Shown piece by piece: positions 1-5,627 of a stretch of 10,706 nt of DNA. A program made the position numbers and the translations under genes. The stretch lies in the NCBI GenBank assembly GCA_001275005.1, contig JWZX01001499.1, positions 1 to 10,706 on the forward strand, read 5' to 3'. The notes under the pieces are model-generated. The model was not told where the DNA came from and made no database searches. It saw only the letters and a program-made list of their open reading frames with translations. Every line of letters starts with the position of its first letter. Position 1 is the first letter of the stretch. The DNA comes from Chrysochromulina tobinii. Its lineage: Eukaryota > Haptophyta > Prymnesiales > Chrysochromulinaceae.

Positions 1-322
1 CCGTCGCCATCAAGAACATGGGCGTGGACGCAATATGCTCGGCGGGGATCTTCTGCTTGGCAAATTCAATCAACGGGGCGAGCGAGGCGCCAGCCGCCTG
101 CGGGTTGTCCTTGAACGCCGAAAGTCCCGGCTTGATCTTAAGCAGGTCGTCAGAAACGAGGTCGAACCCATTCTTTGGCCCGCCGCCGCCGGTCTTCCAC
201 GTGTACGTGTGGATGCGCGTACCCGATGAGCCCGCGTCGAAGACAATGCCGTATCTCTTGGTTTCCGCGGCAAGCGTGACGCAAACGATGGTCAGGGCCA
301 CGTAAAGTGCCAAAAGCTGCAT
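1..322 (-). CDS. Ecto-nucleoside triphosphate diphosphohydrolase (apyrase, GDA1/CD39 family), N-terminal part
   Basis: Apyrases of this family hydrolyse nucleoside tri- and diphosphates to monophosphates, outside the cell or in the secretory lumen. The ATG lies at 322-320 and the frame stays open for 107 residues to the window edge, so only the N-terminus is present. Residues 1-18 form a hydrophobic signal peptide ending near LAA. Residues 26-36 (IVFDAGSSGTR) are apyrase conserved region 1, which binds phosphate. KIKPGLSAF (62-70) and the following spacing to TPMFLMAT (100-107), the start of conserved region 2, also match the family. A full protein would have about 400-500 residues and five such regions. 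The gene diverges from the FAD-RRM gene across a 268-bp spacer. Family assignment is firm; substrate preference, and whether a C-terminal membrane anchor exists, cannot be seen here. Confidence 0.9.
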   Translation of the reverse strand, partial: MQLLALYVALTIVCVTLAAETKRYGIVFDAGSSGTRIHTYTWKTGGGGPKNGFDLVSDDLLKIKPGLSAFKDNPQAAGASLAPLIEFAKQKIPAEHIASTPMFLMAT

Positions 323-365
323 TGCACTGTCTTGGCGATTCGACGCGTGGATGCAGTTCTGTACC

Positions 366-379
366 GTACAGTACTGTAC
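366..379. promoter_or_regulatory. 14-bp perfect palindrome GTACAGTACTGTAC in divergent promoter
   Basis: The sequence gtacagtactgtac equals its own reverse complement. It overlaps a second inverted repeat, ctgtac-c-gtacag (359-371), so CTGTAC/GTACAG half-sites recur across 359-379. Its place between two divergent start codons suggests a binding site for a dimeric regulator; that is inference. A related palindrome sits in the 7539-7839 promoter. Confidence 0.45.
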
Positions 380-392
380 CTGAACAGAAACT

Positions 393-410
393 CACGTTCA
401 CGTTCACGTT
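393..410. repeat. Three tandem CACGTT hexamers in divergent promoter
   Basis: The hexamer cacgtt is repeated three times without a gap, 181-198 bp upstream of the plus-strand ATG and about 70-90 bp upstream of the minus-strand ATG. CACGTT resembles an E-box/G-box-like core, so a transcription factor array is possible. The similar string gttcacgt occurs twice in the 3' spacer (2479-2486, 2492-2499), so the motif is not restricted to promoters. Confidence 0.35.
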
Positions 411-590
411 AAATTGCCCTCTCGGCAAGACGCACACCCACAGGCCCCGTGGAGGCACAACGAGGGAGGCGCAAGGGTGAACAGAAACTTGGTCGCCGTC
501 GACACCGCAGAACAAAGTTTCTCAAATTCAGATTCGGGACTGAAACTTTTGACGAATTTCGGAACTTTCCCGTGCAGTTCATCGTCTTGT

Positions 591-2396
591 ATGCTCGTGG
601 TGCTATTCGTCAACATCGCTGCGATGTTGCCGCGGCCACCACCGAAAAGCATCGGTGTAATCGGTGGAGGCATCGCTGGCTTGGCATGCGCGAAGCGGCT
701 GCAGGATCTTGGTGTCGAGTGCACCGTGTTCGACACTGGAAAACGGGGCCCCGGTGGCCGAGCCTCATCACGAGTCTGGCGTGACGGCCGTCCAGTGGAT
801 CACGCCGTGCAGTCGGTGGCCGCATCCCCCGGCTCCGAATTCCACAGCTGGATGGAGACGCTGAAGACCAACGGGGTCGTGCGTGCGTGGGCTGGGCTCG
901 GCACGTTGGGTGACAATGGATTTGAGTTAGACCGGTCCGGAGCTCCTCGGTACGTGGGCGTCGGTGGCATGGGTGCCATCGCGGATGAGCTCGCCCGCGG
1001 ACTCGACATCCGTCAGGATGCATGGGTGTCGCCTAACGGTGGCATCTACACAAGCGCCAGTGGAGGCTGGTGCGTCCAGGAGTCTCGTCAAGTCCAACGA
1101 CAATTCGATGCAATCGTCATCGCCCACAACGGCAAATGCGCCGAGAAACTCACCTCGAAGATCACCGCGACGGACGTGCACCTGCTGCTGCGCGCGCGCT
1201 TCGCTCCAGCGGCCACCGGCGGTGAGACTGGTGACGGCCGCATGACGCTCAACTCCATGTACTCATTGCTCGTCGAAGTCCCAGTTGGCGTGATGCCCTC
1301 AGCTGAGACGCGACAAGGTGTCGACGGCGCCTATGTGCAGAATGAGCCTGCCCTGCGTTACGTGGGCTGCAACGACGCCAAGCACTGTGATGGCGGTGCA
1401 ACGGACCGCGGCAGCAGCACGCGCACGACCGAGGTTTGGACCATCCTCTCGAGCGGCGCGTTTGGGAAGCAGCATAAGGTGGCGCAAGAGCAGCTCGAGG
1501 GCTCAGAGGCCGAGGCGGAGGTGACTTCGCTTCTGCTCGCCGCCGTCGAGCGCTCGTTGAAGCTCAAGGCTGGCACGCTCCCATCGGCGCTCGTAGCGAG
1601 CAAGCTGCAGCTTTGGGGCGCCGCCATCCCGGTCAACCGTTGGGACGGCGGCGATTACATCTACTCGTCTACCCACCGCATCGGGGTGGCTGGCGATTGG
1701 CTCTCGAGCACTGGCGAGGGTTCGTCAACGGTCGAGGGTGCCTGGAGATCTGGAGTGAAGCTCGCGGAGCATCTGGCCTCGGAGACGCGTTCGTGCGCCG
1801 AGGACGTTGGGCTCGCGCTCGGAAAGGCCGGTGGCAGATTCATTCCTGTCGACGCTGGCGGCTTTGGTAGTGCCTCCCTCGGCAAGGTGAATTTCGTCGA
1901 CGCACCGGCTGACATGGAATCGACGGCCGCCGCCGCCGTGCCCCAATACTTTGCACAGCGCCTGTTCGTGCATAACCTTCCCTTCGACATGGAGGAGGCC
2001 GACCTCATCGGCGAGATCGAGGCGGCCACGTCCCCTCGCTCGGTATCCACCGCCCAGATCCGGCGTGCGCTCTGCGCTGCATGCAAGTGCTCACCACGAC
2101 GCCCTCTCCTCTCCCCACAGGTATCCACCGCCCAGATCCTGCGTGCGCCCGATGGACTCTCCAGAGGCATGGCCAAGGTGAGCATGCACACGGCCGAGGC
2201 GGCCGCCGCGGCGCTCGAGGCCCTCAACGGAAAGAAGGTTCAGGGGCGCGCTCTTAGGGTCAACTTTGAGGAGCGATCCAAGGCAGGCGGACGTGGAACA
2301 GCCAGAGGCAGAGGCGAAGGCCGGGGCCGTGGTCAAGGTGGCCGTGGAGGGCGTGGTGGCCGCGGTGCTCCTGCTCGTGGGCTTGCAATGAAGTGA
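591..2396 (+). CDS. Renalase-like FAD-dependent oxidoreductase fused to an RRM and RGG tail (two exons, intron 2043-2120)
   Basis: The start is the first in-frame ATG (591); a second lies at 624. After removing the 78-nt intron the product has 575 residues. The N-terminal part is a flavin oxidoreductase of the renalase/amine-oxidase type: the dinucleotide-binding motif VIGGGIAG (23-30), the strand ending in FD (47-48), GPGGR (53-57) and VDHA (69-72) lie near the N-terminus. A C-terminal FAD contact, GVAGDWLSSTGEGSSTVEGA, follows at about 364-385. Substrate is unknown; plant homologues of this group are also uncharacterised. Residues from about 455 form an RRM, with RNP2 LFVHNLP and an RNP1-like SRGMAKVSM, then a Gly/Arg tail with RGG and RGR repeats (about 540-570) typical of RNA-binding proteins. 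No stop separates the two parts, so this is a genuine fusion in sequence. The hydrophobic first 12 residues could be a weak targeting signal. Confidence 0.88.
   Translation: MLVVLFVNIAAMLPRPPPKSIGVIGGGIAGLACAKRLQDLGVECTVFDTGKRGPGGRASSRVWRDGRPVDHAVQSVAASPGSEFHSWMETLKTNGVVRAWAGLGTLGDNGFELDRSGAPRYVGVGGMGAIADELARGLDIRQDAWVSPNGGIYTSASGGWCVQESRQVQRQFDAIVIAHNGKCAEKLTSKITATDVHLLLRARFAPAATGGETGDGRMTLNSMYSLLVEVPVGVMPSAETRQGVDGAYVQNEPALRYVGCNDAKHCDGGATDRGSSTRTTEVWTILSSGAFGKQHKVAQEQLEGSEAEAEVTSLLLAAVERSLKLKAGTLPSALVASKLQLWGAAIPVNRWDGGDYIYSSTHRIGVAGDWLSSTGEGSSTVEGAWRSGVKLAEHLASETRSCAEDVGLALGKAGGRFIPVDAGGFGSASLGKVNFVDAPADMESTAAAAVPQYFAQRLFVHNLPFDMEEADLIGEIEAATSPRSVSTAQIRRALCAACKCSPRRPLLSPQVSTAQILRAPDGLSRGMAKVSMHTAEAAAAALEALNGKKVQGRALRVNFEERSKAGGRGTARGRGEGRGRGQGGRGGRGGRGAPARGLAMK
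2043..2120 (+). other. Spliceosomal intron (78 nt, phase 0) in the FAD-RRM gene, flanked by a 30-bp direct repeat
   Basis: The donor is CTCG|GTATCC and the acceptor follows a polypyrimidine tract, ccctctcctctccccacag. A likely branch point, CTCAC, lies at 2090-2094. Removal joins ...AATSPRS to VSTAQILRAP and restores normal spacing between RNP2 and RNP1 of the RRM, which is the main reason to call an intron. Its first 30 nt (2043-2072) match the first 30 nt of the next exon (2121-2150) with two mismatches. The length is a multiple of three and there is no stop, so retention would insert 26 residues in frame. Confidence 0.85.
2043..2150 (+). repeat. 30-bp direct repeat spanning the intron 5' end and the downstream exon 5' end
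   Basis: Copies lie at 2043-2072 and 2121-2150. Both begin gtatccaccgcccagatcc and differ at position 20 (g/t) and position 29 (t/c). Similarity stops abruptly after about 30 bases. The intervening 48 bp (2073-2120) hold the branch point, pyrimidine tract and acceptor. Confidence 0.93.
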
Positions 2397-2809
2397 ACGG
2401 CGAGCCGGATGTTTTACTTCCATACGATACGGGCGATCCGATGCAGGTGAGAGCATGAGGGAATATCCCGACCGCGCTGTTCACGTGCGGCGTTCACGTA
2501 TCTCGAACACGACACACGAAGATGATAACGTTCGTAATACAATAATGCAATATAAATACAGTTGGCGCGGGCGGTTGATGCACGCACGTAGCGCTCCACA
2601 ATCCAATCCCAAACACTCAACGGATTTCCATCACTTCGTTATCGGGCCTCCCCTTTTCGGCAACCCTAACCGAGTGGGAGAATGCATTCCTCGGTACTCC
2701 CGTCGCGGGAGCTGCGCCGAGTTCAGCGAAGTGTGCATCCTCGACCATCGCCTTCTCAGCACACGCGATGCGGCTGCCAAGTCCCAAGACTGCTGCCCTC
2801 TCACACACG
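2397..2809. other. Convergent 3' spacer between the FAD-RRM gene and gene 3; no gene seen
   Basis: This 413-bp stretch lies between two converging stop codons (2394-2396 plus, 2812-2810 minus). Short open frames here look like chance frames of GC-rich DNA. An AT-rich patch around 2525-2560 includes tataaata (2551-2558), which could be part of a 3' end-processing signal or a TATA-like element. Two gttcacgt octamers occur at 2479-2486 and 2492-2499. I cannot support a small gene or RNA here. Confidence 0.5.
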
Positions 2810-4037
2810 TCACAGTACCTCCCGACGCCACGCAGCGAGCAGGACTCCAAGGCCCCCATGCTGCGCGTACCCAAACTGGAAGGGCAGCTCCGGCCCTTGG
2901 AAGAAGGCTTTGAGCTCGGCCTTCTCGCCGGGGTACCACCTGACCTCACGGTTCTCAAAGTCCGCAAAGTGACCGCGGCGCACCGTCTGCCAATCAGACC
3001 CCACGAGACCCTCGCTCGCGTTGTAAAAGCATGGGCGCAGGCCGCTCTCGTCGTGCAGCGTCGCCGCCGAGTGCTCGAGGACCCACGCGGCCATCCAACG
3101 GTTGCGCAGGATCCAGTGCGGAGCGGCCTTGAACATCGAGACCATCAGCCGCGGCGGGGGCGGGGGCCGATAAACGCCGGTACTGCCACCGCCGCCGAGC
3201 TGCCGCTGATTGGGGATTGAGTGAGGCCGAGAGGGCGGCGAGCTGAGCGTCCACAAAGGCGCCGCCACGCTCCCACCGCTTGAAGACGGGCCAGTCCTGC
3301 TTCGAGAGGCGCACGTGCTCCGTCGGGTCCGATTTGAGCAGCAGCGAGTGGTAGGCCACGCGGCAGCGGACCGTGTGTAGCGTAATGCTGGGGATGACGA
3401 CACGCGTGGTGGAGCTGTCGGCTGCGGTCATTCGTGCACCGCTGGAGGCGACCGTTGTTTGATCGGCTACCAGCCGCCGCCCCGCGGTGCCCAGCCGACC
3501 GGCGATCAGGTGCTTGGCGCTCACCCTTGTCTTGATGCCTGCGCTGAGCGAGGGCGGCATGACGTCTTGCGTGGCTGCATGGATGAGCGGCTGGCCCATG
3601 AGCCGTAGCGACACGAGCAGCGCTGGCAACTGGCCGACGCGCTCAAACGCCCGGCGCATGAGGTTCGTTGACTGCCGCGCGAAGCGCAGATTTGCCCAGT
3701 GCTTGAAGAAAGCAGTGGCCGACTCGTTGGCTTGCGAGGTGCACGCAGCGTCGAGGAAGCAAGATGGGTGCCCAACAGGGAAATCGGCAACCAGGTGGTA
3801 CTCGGGCGCGTTTGGGAAGAGCGCGTGAGCGGTTATCAAGTCGGTCCCCGAGAACATGTAGAGCACGGGCAAACTGTGCGTGGCCCGTGGGAAGTTGCTC
3901 GTAGAGAAATCGCTGAGGGCGGTGATGCGTTCCCGAAGCGAGGCGATGCTGCTGCTCGTCTCAAGCTGGGTAGCCACAGTCTCCGCCCAAGTGTTCATGG
4001 CCTGCAGCTCGAGCTGCGTGGCGATACGCTCGCCCAT
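2810..4037 (-). CDS. Conserved uncharacterised protein with YMFSGTD/LFP/PVG signature, split between two frames
   Basis: The frame first opens with a GTG at 4046; the first ATG is at 4037 and is preferred. The first segment (4037-3255, 261 residues) carries YMFSGTD (60-66), LFPNAPEY (73-80) and PVGH (87-90), then FFKHWANLRFARQS and GQLPALLVSL. The second segment, shifted by one base, carries SMFKAAPHWIL, TLHDESGL and LPFQFGYAQHGG before the stop at 2810. From memory, this order of motifs (FSGPD, LFP, EPVG, KAASYLMH, DDSGIPYR, LPFxIGY) resembles uncharacterised bacterial proteins of 300-400 residues; I cannot name a family number. Joining the frames by a 49-nt intron (3254-3206) gives 392 residues. 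A frameshift in the sequence or assembly is the alternative. Function unknown; no membrane segment or signal peptide is evident. Confidence 0.7.
3206..3254 (-). other. Candidate 49-nt intron (or frameshift zone) in gene 3
   Basis: On the minus strand a donor TTT|GTGGAC falls exactly between codons of the upstream frame, and the acceptor ccccaatcag|CGG falls between codons of the downstream frame, so splicing reconnects both frames at phase 0. A branch-like CTCAC precedes the acceptor by about 15 nt. The length is very short and the donor is weak. The upstream frame stays open for about another 200 nt, so a sequencing indel in the nearby CGG-rich stretch (about 3140-3200) is a real alternative. 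Confidence 0.4.
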
Positions 4038-4289
4038 GACCGCCACGGCCTTGACGCTGAGGAGCTCTTCAGCGTATTGGAGCTCTCAAAACCACATTGG
4101 AGCTCTCAACGACAAAACTTTCACGCGGCGACAAATTGCGTCGCCCACTGACGCATGCGAGCTGCCAAGGACATTTCAGATTTTACTGTATGTTTCCCGC
4201 GGTCGAGATACTTGTAACGGACCCCCCGGTTATCGCGGTTGTTTTGCCGCCCATACAGAGAATCGTAATAAGAGATCTATCGAGTCTTG
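4038..4289. promoter_or_regulatory. Divergent intergenic region between gene 3 and the F-box gene
   Basis: The 252-bp spacer lies between divergent ATG codons at 4037 (minus) and 4290 (plus). It is less GC-rich than the flanking genes. It holds a 14-bp direct repeat, attggagctctcaa, at 4076-4089 and 4096-4109, each containing the palindrome gagctc. No TATA box is convincing on either strand. It probably serves as a shared promoter for both genes. Confidence 0.5.
4076..4109. repeat. 14-bp direct repeat attggagctctcaa, two copies 20 bp apart
   Basis: Exact copies lie at 4076-4089 and 4096-4109. The start-to-start distance is 20 bp, about two helical turns, so proteins bound to both would sit on the same face of the DNA. 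They are 39 bp upstream of the gene 3 ATG, so they may be promoter elements or part of its 5' UTR. Confidence 0.6.
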
Positions 4290-5291
4290 ATGTGGCCCAC
4301 GCTTTCCGACGACTTGCTCGCGAACATGTTGACAACGCTCGATCCTCATGATATCGCTGCCTTTGCGGTCACATGTTCATCCTCTTGTGAAGTCGTGCGA
4401 CGTCTTGCAGCCACGCTCTTTCCAAATGCTGTAGGAAGTGCACTCGTGCTGCAAAAACTTGCCGGGGGCGACCATATGAACTTGAGGCGGCTGCAAGCTG
4501 CCATCGAGCATGTGGCACGAGAGCTGCCAATGCCACACGTGCCTAACGTTGACCAATTCACTCTTCTCGTCCAATTCCAAATGGTCACGTATGGTGCTGA
4601 GCGCACAGATGCAGATGGTAAACGTGCACGCGGGGTTCATTTTGCCACCAACATCAAGACACTTTATACCAAGTGGGTGCCATTGGACGAGGCAAATTTT
4701 CCACCACAAAGTGATGCAAATCCCTCGTCCCGATATTCTCTCGTTGTCGACCTCTCCAACGACGCAGTGCCCGTTCGTCGGTCGGATTGGGACGGGGGCA
4801 CGGAGACGGAGTCGTTCTACTACGGTGCTTGGCGCTCTACTTCCGCCGACAGCTACATGTACCCCTACCATGGGGACGAGCCACTGCCTGCGGGTCAAAC
4901 TGAGTTCGTCTTGAAGCTCATGATGCATCGCCAAGACATCAACAGTGCAGCGGCACTATTCGAGACGGGTCATGGCCGCTTGACGGAGGTTGACGATTAT
5001 GGCTTGAACTTTGAAGGCAGCCTGCTGAATGAGACTGAAATCATTTCCAGGCTCAAACAGCAAGCGGTCGTCGGCGTAATGGCACATCTGCAATGGAATA
5101 CCGATGGTGCCCACGCGGAGACGTGTCCATTCGACCATCTTTCACTCCATTTCGAGTACGACTGGCAGCGCAACGACCCTGTGAACATGGGCGTCGACGG
5201 CTTCGAAGGCGTCGAAGGGCTAGATCGCACTATGACCAACTCGTTCCCAGTGATGTTCACGTACCGCCTTCTCTGGATGCCCCTCGGCTAG
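4290..5291 (+). CDS. F-box-like protein of unknown target
   Basis: The first ATG in frame is 4290 and gives 333 residues without an intron. Residues 1-45 (WPTLSDDLLANMLTTLD, then DIAAFAVTCSSSCEVV) fit the F-box pattern of a leading LPxxLLxxIL helix, an LD..D turn and a later Cys. F-boxes bind Skp1 and bring substrates to SCF ubiquitin ligases. The remaining 290 residues are not leucine-rich, Kelch or WD repeats. They include HFATNIKTLYTKWVPLD, SRYSLVVDLSND and a Trp/Tyr-rich middle (SDWDGG, FYYGAWRS), and look like a mostly beta domain that I do not recognise. By eye the gene is less GC-rich than its neighbours. The F-box is a pattern call; the gene itself is well supported by its open frame and position. 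Confidence 0.68.
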   Translation: MWPTLSDDLLANMLTTLDPHDIAAFAVTCSSSCEVVRRLAATLFPNAVGSALVLQKLAGGDHMNLRRLQAAIEHVARELPMPHVPNVDQFTLLVQFQMVTYGAERTDADGKRARGVHFATNIKTLYTKWVPLDEANFPPQSDANPSSRYSLVVDLSNDAVPVRRSDWDGGTETESFYYGAWRSTSADSYMYPYHGDEPLPAGQTEFVLKLMMHRQDINSAAALFETGHGRLTEVDDYGLNFEGSLLNETEIISRLKQQAVVGVMAHLQWNTDGAHAETCPFDHLSLHFEYDWQRNDPVNMGVDGFEGVEGLDRTMTNSFPVMFTYRLLWMPLG

Positions 5292-5627
5292 GGGGATGCG
5301 GGGCGGTGTAGGGGGTGGTCGGCCACGTCTGCGGGAGCGAGCGATGGATTAAGCGATGGAGCGCCACGGAGCGAGCGCCATGGCGAGCGCTCTCTTGTAA
5401 GCGCTCTCTGGCCTCTGCACAAACGGTACACAAACGGAGGTTTGAGTCGGCTGGATGCGGAGAAAACAATCATGTAGAAAACATGTTGCTTGTAGGTGTG
5501 AGAGACCGCGGAGACGATATTGTGACGAACACACACGACACCGCCACCCCCTTTTCCATACACAATACACTCCTACCCGCTCTATCACGGCTGTGCCACG
5601 CTGCCGCACAATCAGATCACTCGTGAG
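5292..5627. other. Convergent 3' spacer between the F-box gene and gene 5; no gene seen
   Basis: This 336-bp stretch separates stop codons at 5291 (plus) and 5628 (minus). Around 5340-5415 the string gagcg and its complement recur, making short overlapping inverted repeats around gagcgccatggcg and agcgctctc. I see no coding signal, tRNA or long hairpin. Confidence 0.45.

Larger units (their letters stand above)
323..590. promoter_or_regulatory. Divergent intergenic region between the apyrase gene and the FAD-RRM gene
   Basis: This spacer separates the two start codons (322 on minus, 591 on plus) and must hold both promoters. It contains a 14-bp perfect palindrome (366-379), three tandem CACGTT hexamers (393-410) and a 12-bp direct repeat, tgaacagaaact, at 381-392 and 478-489. 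I see no clear TATA box. The plus-strand frame of the FAD gene is open upstream of 591 back to about 414, but no in-frame ATG lies there, so this is read as 5' UTR. Confidence 0.6.

Noticed and set aside
18-305. Plus-strand open frame across the left edge
   Set aside because: It is antisense to the apyrase start, which shows a signal peptide and conserved region 1.
610-1023. Minus-strand open frame within the FAD gene
   Set aside because: It is opposite a clear FAD-binding domain and rich in Arg, His and Pro, as expected for an antisense frame of GC-rich coding DNA.
2043-2120. Reading the 78 nt as a 26-residue coding insertion in the RRM
   Set aside because: It is in frame and stop-free, but it breaks RRM spacing and carries donor, branch-like, pyrimidine and acceptor signals, so an intron is the better reading.
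2177-2183. Strong donor-like AAG|GTGAGC in the FAD-RRM gene
   Set aside because: It lies inside the RNP1-like strand SRGMAKVSM, and no downstream acceptor gives a better domain; splicing here would destroy the RRM.
2551-2558. TATA box at tataaata
   Set aside because: It sits between two converging 3' ends, with no gene starting downstream on either strand; kept only as a note on the spacer.
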